Positions 1 to 7,530 of a stretch of DNA of 53,343 bases are shown in pieces. The notes under the pieces are model-generated. The model saw nothing but the letters and a program-made list of their open reading frames with translations, ran no database searches and was not told the origin of the DNA. The stretch lies in the NCBI GenBank assembly GCA_905236305.1, contig CAJOPB010000101.1, forward strand, positions 1 to 53,343, written 5' to 3'. Every line of letters starts with the position of its first letter. The stretch's first letter is position 1. Both the position numbers and the translations under genes were made by a program. Source of the stretch: an uncultured Oscillospiraceae bacterium. GTDB taxonomy: Bacteria; Bacillota; Clostridia; Oscillospirales; Oscillospiraceae.

Positions 1-812
1 AACACCTCGGTGACCTTCTGAGAGTTATAGTCTGTTTCCACACCCAGCACGATTACGTCGCCGGTGATGGGGTCCCGGCGCATTGCAGCCGAATATTTGA
101 TGAAGCACTGCCGGCCTGACTGCCTCCTGGAGAAAATCACCAGAGAGGCCGGACCTTCACCCAGATAATATTTCTCCTGGAGTTTCTCCAGATCAAACAC
201 CTTCAGGTAGGTTTCCCGGTCCGAGGCGACCGGCATATTTGCAAGACGAACGGTCATCAGGTCTGATATGGGTGCGCCGGCGCGGTCCACGTCGTAGAGG
301 TCTGTGCCATGCACTTCCTCCACCACGCCTTTGGTCAGATTAGAGCGCAGCGCGGCAAGACTCTGACTGGAAAGAGCGTCCAGCTCTTTGTTCAATTCTC
401 TGTACATGGCAAAGGTCTGCTGCTGGCTTTGCTTCAGTTCCGTCACATCGGTGTACATGCAGTAGGCATACTGCACCCCATTCTCCTCTACAAAGGCATA
501 GTGAACGTTTACCCAAAGCTCGTTGCCCTTCAGAGTCGTTTTGCGAATGGCAAGACTATTGGAGCCATCCCGTGCCCTGTGGTGCCGGAACAGATAGGCA
601 ACCTCCTCGTGGTCGTCCGGATGGATGGTAGTCATTGTGCCGCCGTTTTCCAGACGGATGAAATCCTCCTCCGTCCCTTCCATCATTTCGATAAATTCCT
701 GAGAGCACCAGATCGGATAATAGGAACCGTCATCCTCAACACGCATTACTACGGCATTATTCTCCAGAGACTGAAACAGCTTCTCATAAAAGTCCGTTTT
801 GAAATTCAACAT
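1..812 (-). CDS. PAS-domain sensor protein, C-terminus beyond the window (partial)
   Basis: Reverse-strand reading from ATG at 812 gives MLNFKTDFYEKLFQSLENNAVVMRVEDDGSYYPIWCSQEFIEMMEGTEEDF..., PAS-like, open to the left edge. It is not in the ORF track because it is truncated. Confidence 0.7.
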   Translation of the reverse strand, partial: MLNFKTDFYEKLFQSLENNAVVMRVEDDGSYYPIWCSQEFIEMMEGTEEDFIRLENGGTMTTIHPDDHEEVAYLFRHHRARDGSNSLAIRKTTLKGNELWVNVHYAFVEENGVQYAYCMYTDVTELKQSQQQTFAMYRELNKELDALSSQSLAALRSNLTKGVVEEVHGTDLYDVDRAGAPISDLMTVRLANMPVASDRETYLKVFDLEKLQEKYYLGEGPASLVIFSRRQSGRQCFIKYSAAMRRDPITGDVIVLGVETDYNSQKVTEV

Positions 813-1088
813 GAATATCACTCCATTTCGTTTGCTGAGGGTAGACGGCAGCTATGTATCCACATGCGCCCTGATCCTGTCTTCGATAAAGAATATAAAA
901 AATCAATGCTATTTTATCACAAAAGGTTTCCAAGTCAACAGAGAAAGCAAATAATCTTCCATTTTCCGAAAAGCGGACGGGAGGACGGGATTGGGAGATA
1001 CGCGCTGCGATTTATGTTGCGTCCGGCAAAGCTGAGCAACGAAGCTCAGTCGGAAAAGCCGCCGAAAAGATGTGGGTGGGGGATCTGA

Positions 1089-1832
1089 TTAAAACAGGAG
1101 GGCCGGAGTCCATTTCAGATAATCCCCTGATACAAGCCGATATAGCACGCCGTTTTTTTCGCCGAGGATGCTGTCGTGAAACCGGCTCTCCCCATGGCTG
1201 TGGGCGTAGATCACCTGCTCTGCTCCATATTCCTCCGCCATAGCTGTGAATCCGCTTTCGTCCTCCAGAAGGTTCGTTGGAGGGTAATGCAGAAACATGA
1301 TATATTTCCTGCAGCCGTCCCTTTTTGCCGCCTCAAAGGAAGTGCGCAGCCTGGCCAGCTCCCGTTCCACGAGTTTTCGCGCGTGCGCCTCCTTTTCCTC
1401 GTCCCAACCGGTGATTTTTCCCCGTGCGTTGAGATAAAATGGACCTTCGAAGGTAAAGCCCTTCGTGCCCACCAGCGCATAGTCCTGACAGGTGACGTAA
1501 TTATCCTGCAGGAAAAACAGCTTTCCGGCAAAGGCCTTGTTGAGTTTTGCTGTTTTGTTCGCGTCCCAGAACATATCATGGTTGCCGCGGAGCAGTACCT
1601 TCCGCCCCGGCAGTTCCATAATATATTGAAAATCCTCCGCACATTCCTCCAGCGTCCGGCCCCAGCTGTGATCGCCGGCCAGTACCAGCGTATCGTCTGC
1701 GCCTATCAGCCGCAGGCAATTCTTTCGGAGCTTTTCTTCGTGCCCCTTCCAGATCCGGTCCTTCAACTGCCCGCGCGGGACGCGGTTTGTCTGAAAATGC
1801 AGATGCAGGTCGCCGATTGCATACAAGCTCAT
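1089..1832 (-). CDS. Metallophosphoesterase (calcineurin-like)
   Basis: MSLYAIGDLHLHF..., GDHSWG, LLRGNHD, HYPP and YAHSHG motifs of calcineurin-like phosphoesterases. Confidence 0.9.
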   Translation of the reverse strand: MSLYAIGDLHLHFQTNRVPRGQLKDRIWKGHEEKLRKNCLRLIGADDTLVLAGDHSWGRTLEECAEDFQYIMELPGRKVLLRGNHDMFWDANKTAKLNKAFAGKLFFLQDNYVTCQDYALVGTKGFTFEGPFYLNARGKITGWDEEKEAHARKLVERELARLRTSFEAAKRDGCRKYIMFLHYPPTNLLEDESGFTAMAEEYGAEQVIYAHSHGESRFHDSILGEKNGVLYRLVSGDYLKWTPALLF

Positions 1833-1896
1833 ATTTGCACTCCTGTCTCTGTGATCGTTTGCTTGTCCGGTTCTTCGCCGCTTTCAACCGGCGGGT

Positions 1897-1925
1897 ATTA
1901 TACCATACGGTAACAGGAAGTTCAA
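1897..1925 (-). promoter_or_regulatory. SigA-type promoter for the metallophosphoesterase
   Basis: On the minus strand: TTGAAC (1920-1925), 17-bp spacer, TATAAT (1897-1902). Confidence 0.65.
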
Positions 1926-2043
1926 ACCCGCATAATCCCAAGAATTCCGTGCCGCACGACCAAACTCGGGAAGAAAGCTGTCCGGATAGGGGAGAATTTG
2001 TTCGCGGGGAGAGGACAAATCACAGCGCTCAGTCCCGGGACGG

Positions 2044-2072
2044 TTGATTTTCATGAGCGGGTATGCTATAAT
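2044..2072 (+). promoter_or_regulatory. SigA-type promoter upstream of the GGDEF gene
   Basis: TTGATT (2044-2049), 17-bp spacer, TATAAT (2067-2072). Confidence 0.65.
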
Positions 2073-2196
2073 CAGTCGTCATTTGACGGGGCTTTGCTAT
2101 GTGCTGCAGATTTCATTTCCTGCGGAAAAAAGTACAGCTCCGATTACGGACTTCGCAGCCACCGGACCGTCGATCTGAGGGAGGGAAACCTTATTC

Positions 2197-3192
2197 ATGA
2201 AGCTTTCGGAAGATGAGACGCAGCATATTCAGCCTCGTACTATTTTTTTCGTTGAAATCTGCAGGCTGCTGCTGGCATTTGGAGTGATGGCCGCATTGGC
2301 CCTTGTGACGGATCTTTTTCATATTCCAAATCCCAATATGCTTCTTATCACCGGCCTGGTGGTGTTTACATCACTGTATGGGTTTCCCGCAGGGATACTC
2401 TGTTCTCTCGTAATGCTGGTGTATTCGCTGTATTTCTTCTCGACAGACCATAGCTTTATTCATTTCACGGATGTAAATATCCGAAAAATGCTGACGATTC
2501 TGCTGGGGGTTGTCCTGAATACCATTTTTGTCGGGAAGCTGAAGCAGGCAAAGGACGCCGCTGTACAGCGGCTGCTTTTATCCAATCAGCTTCTTGTCGA
2601 GGATAATTCCTTGCTGGAGCGGGCCTCCATGGTGGATACGCTGACCGGAGTGAGAAACCGTTTTGCGCTCCAGCGTGATGCGGCCGGCTATGAGAATCAG
2701 ACTATCTGCCTCATGATGCTGGATGTAGACAACTTCAAGGGGCTCAATGATACCTATGGGCACAAGACGGGGGATATGGTCCTCAGCACGCTGGGAGAGA
2801 CGCTCAATGCGCGATTTGGGGCGGAGCATTGTTATCGCTTCGGCGGCGATGAGTTTTTGGTGGTGCATAATCAGCTGTCGGCTGCGGAATTCAGTCAGCA
2901 GGTGCGGCGGATGACAGCAGAGCTGTCAGATCGGTTTTTGGCGGAGCATCAGCTTCGGGTAACCTTTTCCGCAGGATATGTTTTCGGACGCTGCGAGCTT
3001 CCGGGGGAGCTCCACCTGATGCTCCGGCACGCGGATAATAAGCTCTATGAGTCGAAGAAGGCCGGAAAAAATCGTTGCCTCGGAGAGCGGTACCGCCCCT
3101 CAATTTCCGAACGCTATGCTTTGACTGAATCGCCTGTCAGGTCCGCAGCTGCGGGAAAAGCCCCGGATACCTCTGCGTCCGCGCTGCGGTAA
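2197..3192 (+). CDS. Membrane-anchored diguanylate cyclase (GGDEF)
   Basis: Several hydrophobic N-terminal segments; DxLTGxRNR, LDVDNFKGLND and RFGGDEFLV motifs. Confidence 0.9.
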   Translation: MKLSEDETQHIQPRTIFFVEICRLLLAFGVMAALALVTDLFHIPNPNMLLITGLVVFTSLYGFPAGILCSLVMLVYSLYFFSTDHSFIHFTDVNIRKMLTILLGVVLNTIFVGKLKQAKDAAVQRLLLSNQLLVEDNSLLERASMVDTLTGVRNRFALQRDAAGYENQTICLMMLDVDNFKGLNDTYGHKTGDMVLSTLGETLNARFGAEHCYRFGGDEFLVVHNQLSAAEFSQQVRRMTAELSDRFLAEHQLRVTFSAGYVFGRCELPGELHLMLRHADNKLYESKKAGKNRCLGERYRPSISERYALTESPVRSAAAGKAPDTSASALR

Positions 3193-3220
3193 AAAAAGGA
3201 AAAAGGCGTTTTCGGAAATC

Positions 3221-3249
3221 TTGACACGGTTTTGCGGAAATGTTAATAT
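3221..3249 (+). promoter_or_regulatory. SigA-type promoter for cysE-cysS
   Basis: TTGACA (3221-3226), 17-bp spacer, TAATAT (3244-3249). Confidence 0.7.
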
Positions 3250-3338
3250 ACTGAATCAGGCGAATCAGGGATATATAGCGCGCCCGTTTCTCCGGCCGCA
3301 GTCATATCTCATGTCAATAAATCTTGGAGAAGGTGCCG

Positions 3339-3974
3339 ATGCTTTTTCAAAATCTCCGGGAAACGATACAAGCGTATAAGGCCAGAGACCCTGCTGCGCG
3401 GAGCAGTCTGGAGATTGCCCTGCTCTATCCCGGGGTAAGGGCAGTTCGCAGTCATCGCTGGGCTCACTGGTGCTATGAGCACAATTTCAAATTTCTTGCC
3501 CGCTGGATTTCCCAGTCTTCCAGAAAAGCCACCGGAATTGAGATTCATCCCGGTGCCCGGATTGGAAAACGCCTGGTTATTGATCACGGAATGGGTATCG
3601 TGATCGGTGAGACGGCGGAGATCGGCGACGATTGTCTGATTTATCACGGCGTAACCCTGGGTGGAACCGGCAAGGATGTAGGAAAACGGCATCCGACCAT
3701 TGGCAACAATGTGATGATCAGCTGTGGAGCAAAGGTCCTGGGGCCCTTTACGGTGGGGGACAACAGCCGCATCGCCGCCAATGCGGTGGTGCTCAGCGAG
3801 GTGCCGCCCAACTGTACGGCGGTAGGCATTCCGGCAAGGATCGTCTGGCGGGAGGGGCACAGGGAGAACTTTGTCGGCGAAGTGGACCAGATCCATATCA
3901 CCGACCCTGTGGCTGCGGAGCTGAATGCAATCAAGGAACAGCTTCTTATTCTGAATACCCGGATCCAGCGCTGA
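3339..3974 (+). CDS. cysE: Serine O-acetyltransferase
   Basis: Left-handed beta-helix hexapeptides; DHGMGIVIGETAEIGDDCLIYHGVTLGGTGK signature. ATG at 3339 has upstream GGAGAAGG; the track extends to a TTG at 3324. Confidence 0.93.
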   Translation: MLFQNLRETIQAYKARDPAARSSLEIALLYPGVRAVRSHRWAHWCYEHNFKFLARWISQSSRKATGIEIHPGARIGKRLVIDHGMGIVIGETAEIGDDCLIYHGVTLGGTGKDVGKRHPTIGNNVMISCGAKVLGPFTVGDNSRIAANAVVLSEVPPNCTAVGIPARIVWREGHRENFVGEVDQIHITDPVAAELNAIKEQLLILNTRIQR

Positions 3975-4056
3975 TAATAATGATAATGAAGGAGCGCACA
4001 CTCCGTTCACGGCTCCGGAGGGACGTGTGCGCCCTTGTGATAAAGGAGAGAAACAC

Positions 4057-5517
4057 ATGATCCTGTATAACTCAGCCAGCAGAAAGCGGGAGGAATTTAT
4101 CCCCAACGACCCCAGCCTGGTTAAGATGTACACCTGCGGTCCGACGGTGTATCACTATGCGCATATTGGAAACCTGCGCAGCTATCTGATGGAGGATGTG
4201 CTGGAAAAATATCTGCGCTACCTGGGCTATAACGTGAAGCGAGTGATGAATATTACGGACGTGGGACATTTGACCAGCGACGCGGATGAGGGCGAGGACA
4301 AAATGCTCAAGGGTGCCCGGCGGGAGCACAAGAGCGTGCTGGAAATCGCGCGGTTCTATACGGATGCTTTCTTTGAGGACTGCCGCAAGCTGAACATCAA
4401 GCGCCCGGACGTGGTCTCTCCGGCCACAGAGAATATTGATGAATATATTAAAATAATCCAGAAGCTGATGGATACGGGCTATGCCTATTTTGCCGGCGGG
4501 AATGTCTATTTTGACACCAGCAAGCTGGAGAAATATTATATCTTCAATGACTTTAACGAGGAGGACCTGGCGGTAGGCGTCCGCGAGGGGGTGGAGGAGG
4601 ATACAAATAAGCGCAATAAAAACGATTTTGTACTCTGGTTTACCAAAAGCAAGTTTGAGGACCAGGCGCTGAAATGGGATTCCCCCTGGGGAGTGGGCTA
4701 CCCCGGCTGGCATATTGAGTGTTCCGGTATCAGTATGCGTTATCTTGGAGAGGATCTTGACATTCATTGCGGCGGCATTGACAATGCTTTTCCCCACCAT
4801 ACCAATGAGATTGCCCAGTCAGAGAGCTATCTGGGGCATAAATGGTGCAATTACTGGATGCATGTCCTCCACCTGAACACCACCTCCGGAAAAATGAGCA
4901 AATCCTCAGGAGAGTTTCTGACTGTTTCGCTTCTGGAGGAAAAGGGGTATGATCCTCTGGCCTACCGTCTGTTCTGTCTGCAAAGTCATTACCGCAAAGC
5001 GCTGGTATTCAGTTGGGAAAATCTGGACAATGCCCAGGGAGCCTATCGCAAGCTGATTGCAAAAATTGCGGCGCTGCAGCCGGCGGAGGGGCAGACCCCG
5101 GACGGGAATGCGCTGGAGGCCATGCGAGAAAAGTTCCGCACTGCACTGGACAATGACCTGAACACCTCCCTTGCGGTCACGGCGCTCTATGATGTGCTGA
5201 AGGCAAAGACCGATGCGGTGACAAAGCTGGCCGCGATCGGCGAGTTTGATTCGGTGCTGGGGCTGGACCTTTTGAAAAAAGCGGAGGAGAAGCGCCGGAG
5301 CGATCAGAAGGCCGCGCAGGCCGCGGCGCAGACGGAGTTTGCGATCATTGCGGAGGACGGAGCGGAGGACGCCGAAATCTCTGCGCTGCTCCTGGCGCGC
5401 AGAGATGCAAAAAAGGCGAAGAACTTTGTGGAGGCTGACCGGATTCGGGACGAGCTGGGCGCGCGGGGCGTGGAGTTGACGGATATTCCTGGCGGCGTCA
5501 AATGGAAAAAGGTCTGA
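4057..5517 (+). CDS. cysS: Cysteinyl-tRNA synthetase
   Basis: YTCGPTVYHYAHIGNLRSY, GGIDNAFPHHTNEIAQSE, KMSKSSGEF. ATG at 4057 follows AAAGGAGAG. Confidence 0.97.
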   Translation: MILYNSASRKREEFIPNDPSLVKMYTCGPTVYHYAHIGNLRSYLMEDVLEKYLRYLGYNVKRVMNITDVGHLTSDADEGEDKMLKGARREHKSVLEIARFYTDAFFEDCRKLNIKRPDVVSPATENIDEYIKIIQKLMDTGYAYFAGGNVYFDTSKLEKYYIFNDFNEEDLAVGVREGVEEDTNKRNKNDFVLWFTKSKFEDQALKWDSPWGVGYPGWHIECSGISMRYLGEDLDIHCGGIDNAFPHHTNEIAQSESYLGHKWCNYWMHVLHLNTTSGKMSKSSGEFLTVSLLEEKGYDPLAYRLFCLQSHYRKALVFSWENLDNAQGAYRKLIAKIAALQPAEGQTPDGNALEAMREKFRTALDNDLNTSLAVTALYDVLKAKTDAVTKLAAIGEFDSVLGLDLLKKAEEKRRSDQKAAQAAAQTEFAIIAEDGAEDAEISALLLARRDAKKAKNFVEADRIRDELGARGVELTDIPGGVKWKKV

Positions 5518-5590
5518 AACAGAGACAAAAAAGAGGGCTGCGCCGTTGGCAGCCCTCAAATCATATCTTTCACAAAAAGGAGAACAAGAG

Positions 5591-7156
5591 ATGAAGCATG
5601 TGTTTCGCAGCGATGCAAATGCCGCGCTCGTTCAAACCCGCTGCGGCAAGATCAGGGGCTATGTCTATGACGGCTTGCGGGTCTTTAAGGGAATTCCCTA
5701 TGCGAGGGCAAAACGCTTTCATGCTCCTGCGCCGCCAGAGCCCTGGGAGGGCGTTTTTGATGCGGGGAATTATGGCTTCGTATGCCCGTTGCTCAGCACG
5801 GAACGGCCAAACGGAGAACTGCACGTGCCCCATCGCTACTGGCCCATGGATGAGAACTGCCAGAATCTGAATGTCTGGACACCGGGTCTGGATGATGCCC
5901 GGCGGCCGGTGTTGGTCTGGCTCCACGGAGGGGGGTATGAAGCTGGTTCCGCCATTGAGCAGATAGCTTATGACGGCGCCAATATGAGCCGGGAGGGAGA
6001 CGTGGTGGTGGTTTCCGTCAACCACCGGCTGAACCTTCTGGGATATTTCGATCTCTCGGACTATGGTCCGGAGTATGTCAATTCCGGCAACGCCGGCGGG
6101 GATGACATCATTGCGGCGCTGCGCTGGGTGCGGGACAATATTGCAGTCTTTGGGGGCGATCCGGGCAACGTAACCGTGTTTGGACAGTCCGGCGGTGGGG
6201 CAAAGGTGACGACACTGCTGCAGTCCCCGGCTGCGGATGGCCTCTACGCCAAAGGGATCGTAATGAGCGGCGTGATCGGTCCGCTCCTGGCGGATGCCGT
6301 GGGCAGCGGCAGGGATTTGGCGGAGGCACTGATGGCGGAGCTGGGTCTGGGGTGCGCTGCAGAGCTGGAGACCGTGGACTACCATCTGCTGGCAAAGGCC
6401 TACAACCGGGTGAAACCGGCGCTGGAGCAGGCAGGAAAATATGTGGGATGCCGCCCGCATCCCAATGCTTTTTATCTGGGTGAACCGACGAAGAACGGCT
6501 TTCGTCCTGAGACCGCGGAGGTTCCGCTCATGGTGGGCAGTGTGTATGGCGAATTTAACTCGTTCACCGCCTCTCCATATGACCGGGAGACAATGACGGC
6601 AGCAGAGCAGGAGGCGGAGCTGCAAAGCGTTCTGGGAGAGGATGCGAAAACGCTTTTGGCACTGTTTCGGGAGGCCTATCCGGAGCGTCAGCCCATTGAC
6701 CTGCTGCGGCTGGATTTTATTTTCCGCGGTCCGGAGATCCCTTACATTGCGCGGCGCAGCGGCTGCGGCGGGAAGCTCTGGTCCTACATCTTCAATATGG
6801 ACCAGCCCATTGACGGCGGTACCATGCCCTGGCACTGTGCAGATATTCCCTATGTTTTCCACAACATTGACCTGGTGGAGTACCCCCACGGCCCCCAGGA
6901 GGAGGGACTGTCTCAGCGGGTTGAGGAGCAATGCTTTGCCAGCGTAATATCCTTTGCTAAAAACGGGGACCCATCCAACGCATGCATCCCTGCCTGGCCT
7001 CCCTGCAGTGCGGGGGAGGAGCATACGCTGGTAATCGACGGGCACAGCCGCGTCCGGACAAATTTTGACCATGTGCTGATCGAGGCTCTGTCCCGGACAA
7101 TGGGACCGCGGATGGAGGAAATGATGCGCTCTCTGCGTGAGGATGCCCAGCACTGA
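5591..7156 (+). CDS. Type-B carboxylesterase (alpha/beta hydrolase)
   Basis: RGYVYDGLRVFKGIPYA, VWLHGGGYEAGS, FGQSGGGAKV nucleophile elbow. ATG at 5591 follows AAAAAGGAGAACAAGAG. Confidence 0.9.
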   Translation: MKHVFRSDANAALVQTRCGKIRGYVYDGLRVFKGIPYARAKRFHAPAPPEPWEGVFDAGNYGFVCPLLSTERPNGELHVPHRYWPMDENCQNLNVWTPGLDDARRPVLVWLHGGGYEAGSAIEQIAYDGANMSREGDVVVVSVNHRLNLLGYFDLSDYGPEYVNSGNAGGDDIIAALRWVRDNIAVFGGDPGNVTVFGQSGGGAKVTTLLQSPAADGLYAKGIVMSGVIGPLLADAVGSGRDLAEALMAELGLGCAAELETVDYHLLAKAYNRVKPALEQAGKYVGCRPHPNAFYLGEPTKNGFRPETAEVPLMVGSVYGEFNSFTASPYDRETMTAAEQEAELQSVLGEDAKTLLALFREAYPERQPIDLLRLDFIFRGPEIPYIARRSGCGGKLWSYIFNMDQPIDGGTMPWHCADIPYVFHNIDLVEYPHGPQEEGLSQRVEEQCFASVISFAKNGDPSNACIPAWPPCSAGEEHTLVIDGHSRVRTNFDHVLIEALSRTMGPRMEEMMRSLREDAQH

Positions 7157-7186
7157 CAGCCCCTCTGTGTCCCTGACCGTATCGAG

Positions 7187-7245
7187 AAACACTCCATGCG
7201 CCCTGTGTGTCATCCAGGGAGACACACAGGGCGCATGGAGTGTTT
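7187..7245. terminator. Perfect 25-bp inverted repeat between convergent genes, possibly a bidirectional terminator
   Basis: AAACACTCCATGCGCCCTGTGTGTC (7187-7211), 9-nt loop, GACACACAGGGCGCATGGAGTGTTT (7221-7245). Confidence 0.6.
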
Positions 7246-7298
7246 ATGCTCGCTGACAACAGAGAGAGGATTATCCTGCGCAAACTGCCTTTTTCGCT

Positions 7299-7502
7299 TT
7301 ACGGAGCTTCTTTGTCGCGCGGGACAGCCGCATTCGTCTGCCCGGTGCGCTTTTGTACGGGGGAACAGCCGGAGCAGGTGCAGCAGTCTCCGCCGCAGCA
7401 ACCGCCTCGTTTGTGCTGCTTCCACAGGGAGCGTATGGCAAGGGCCACGACACATGCCAGGAGCAGCGCGACCACTACAGTGGACAATACAGATTGCGGC
7501 AT
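7299..7502 (-). CDS. FeoB-associated Cys-rich membrane protein
   Basis: 67 aa, one N-terminal TM segment followed by CCGGDCCTCSGC, immediately downstream of feoB. Confidence 0.8.
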   Translation of the reverse strand: MPQSVLSTVVVALLLACVVALAIRSLWKQHKRGGCCGGDCCTCSGCSPVQKRTGQTNAAVPRDKEAP

Positions 7503-7530
7503 GGTTTCATTTCACCCTTTCCTTTTCAAA

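Noticed and set aside
5570-7225. 551-aa antisense ORF opposite the carboxylesterase
   Set aside because: Mirror ORF artefact; the sense strand has a clear hydrolase with catalytic motifs.
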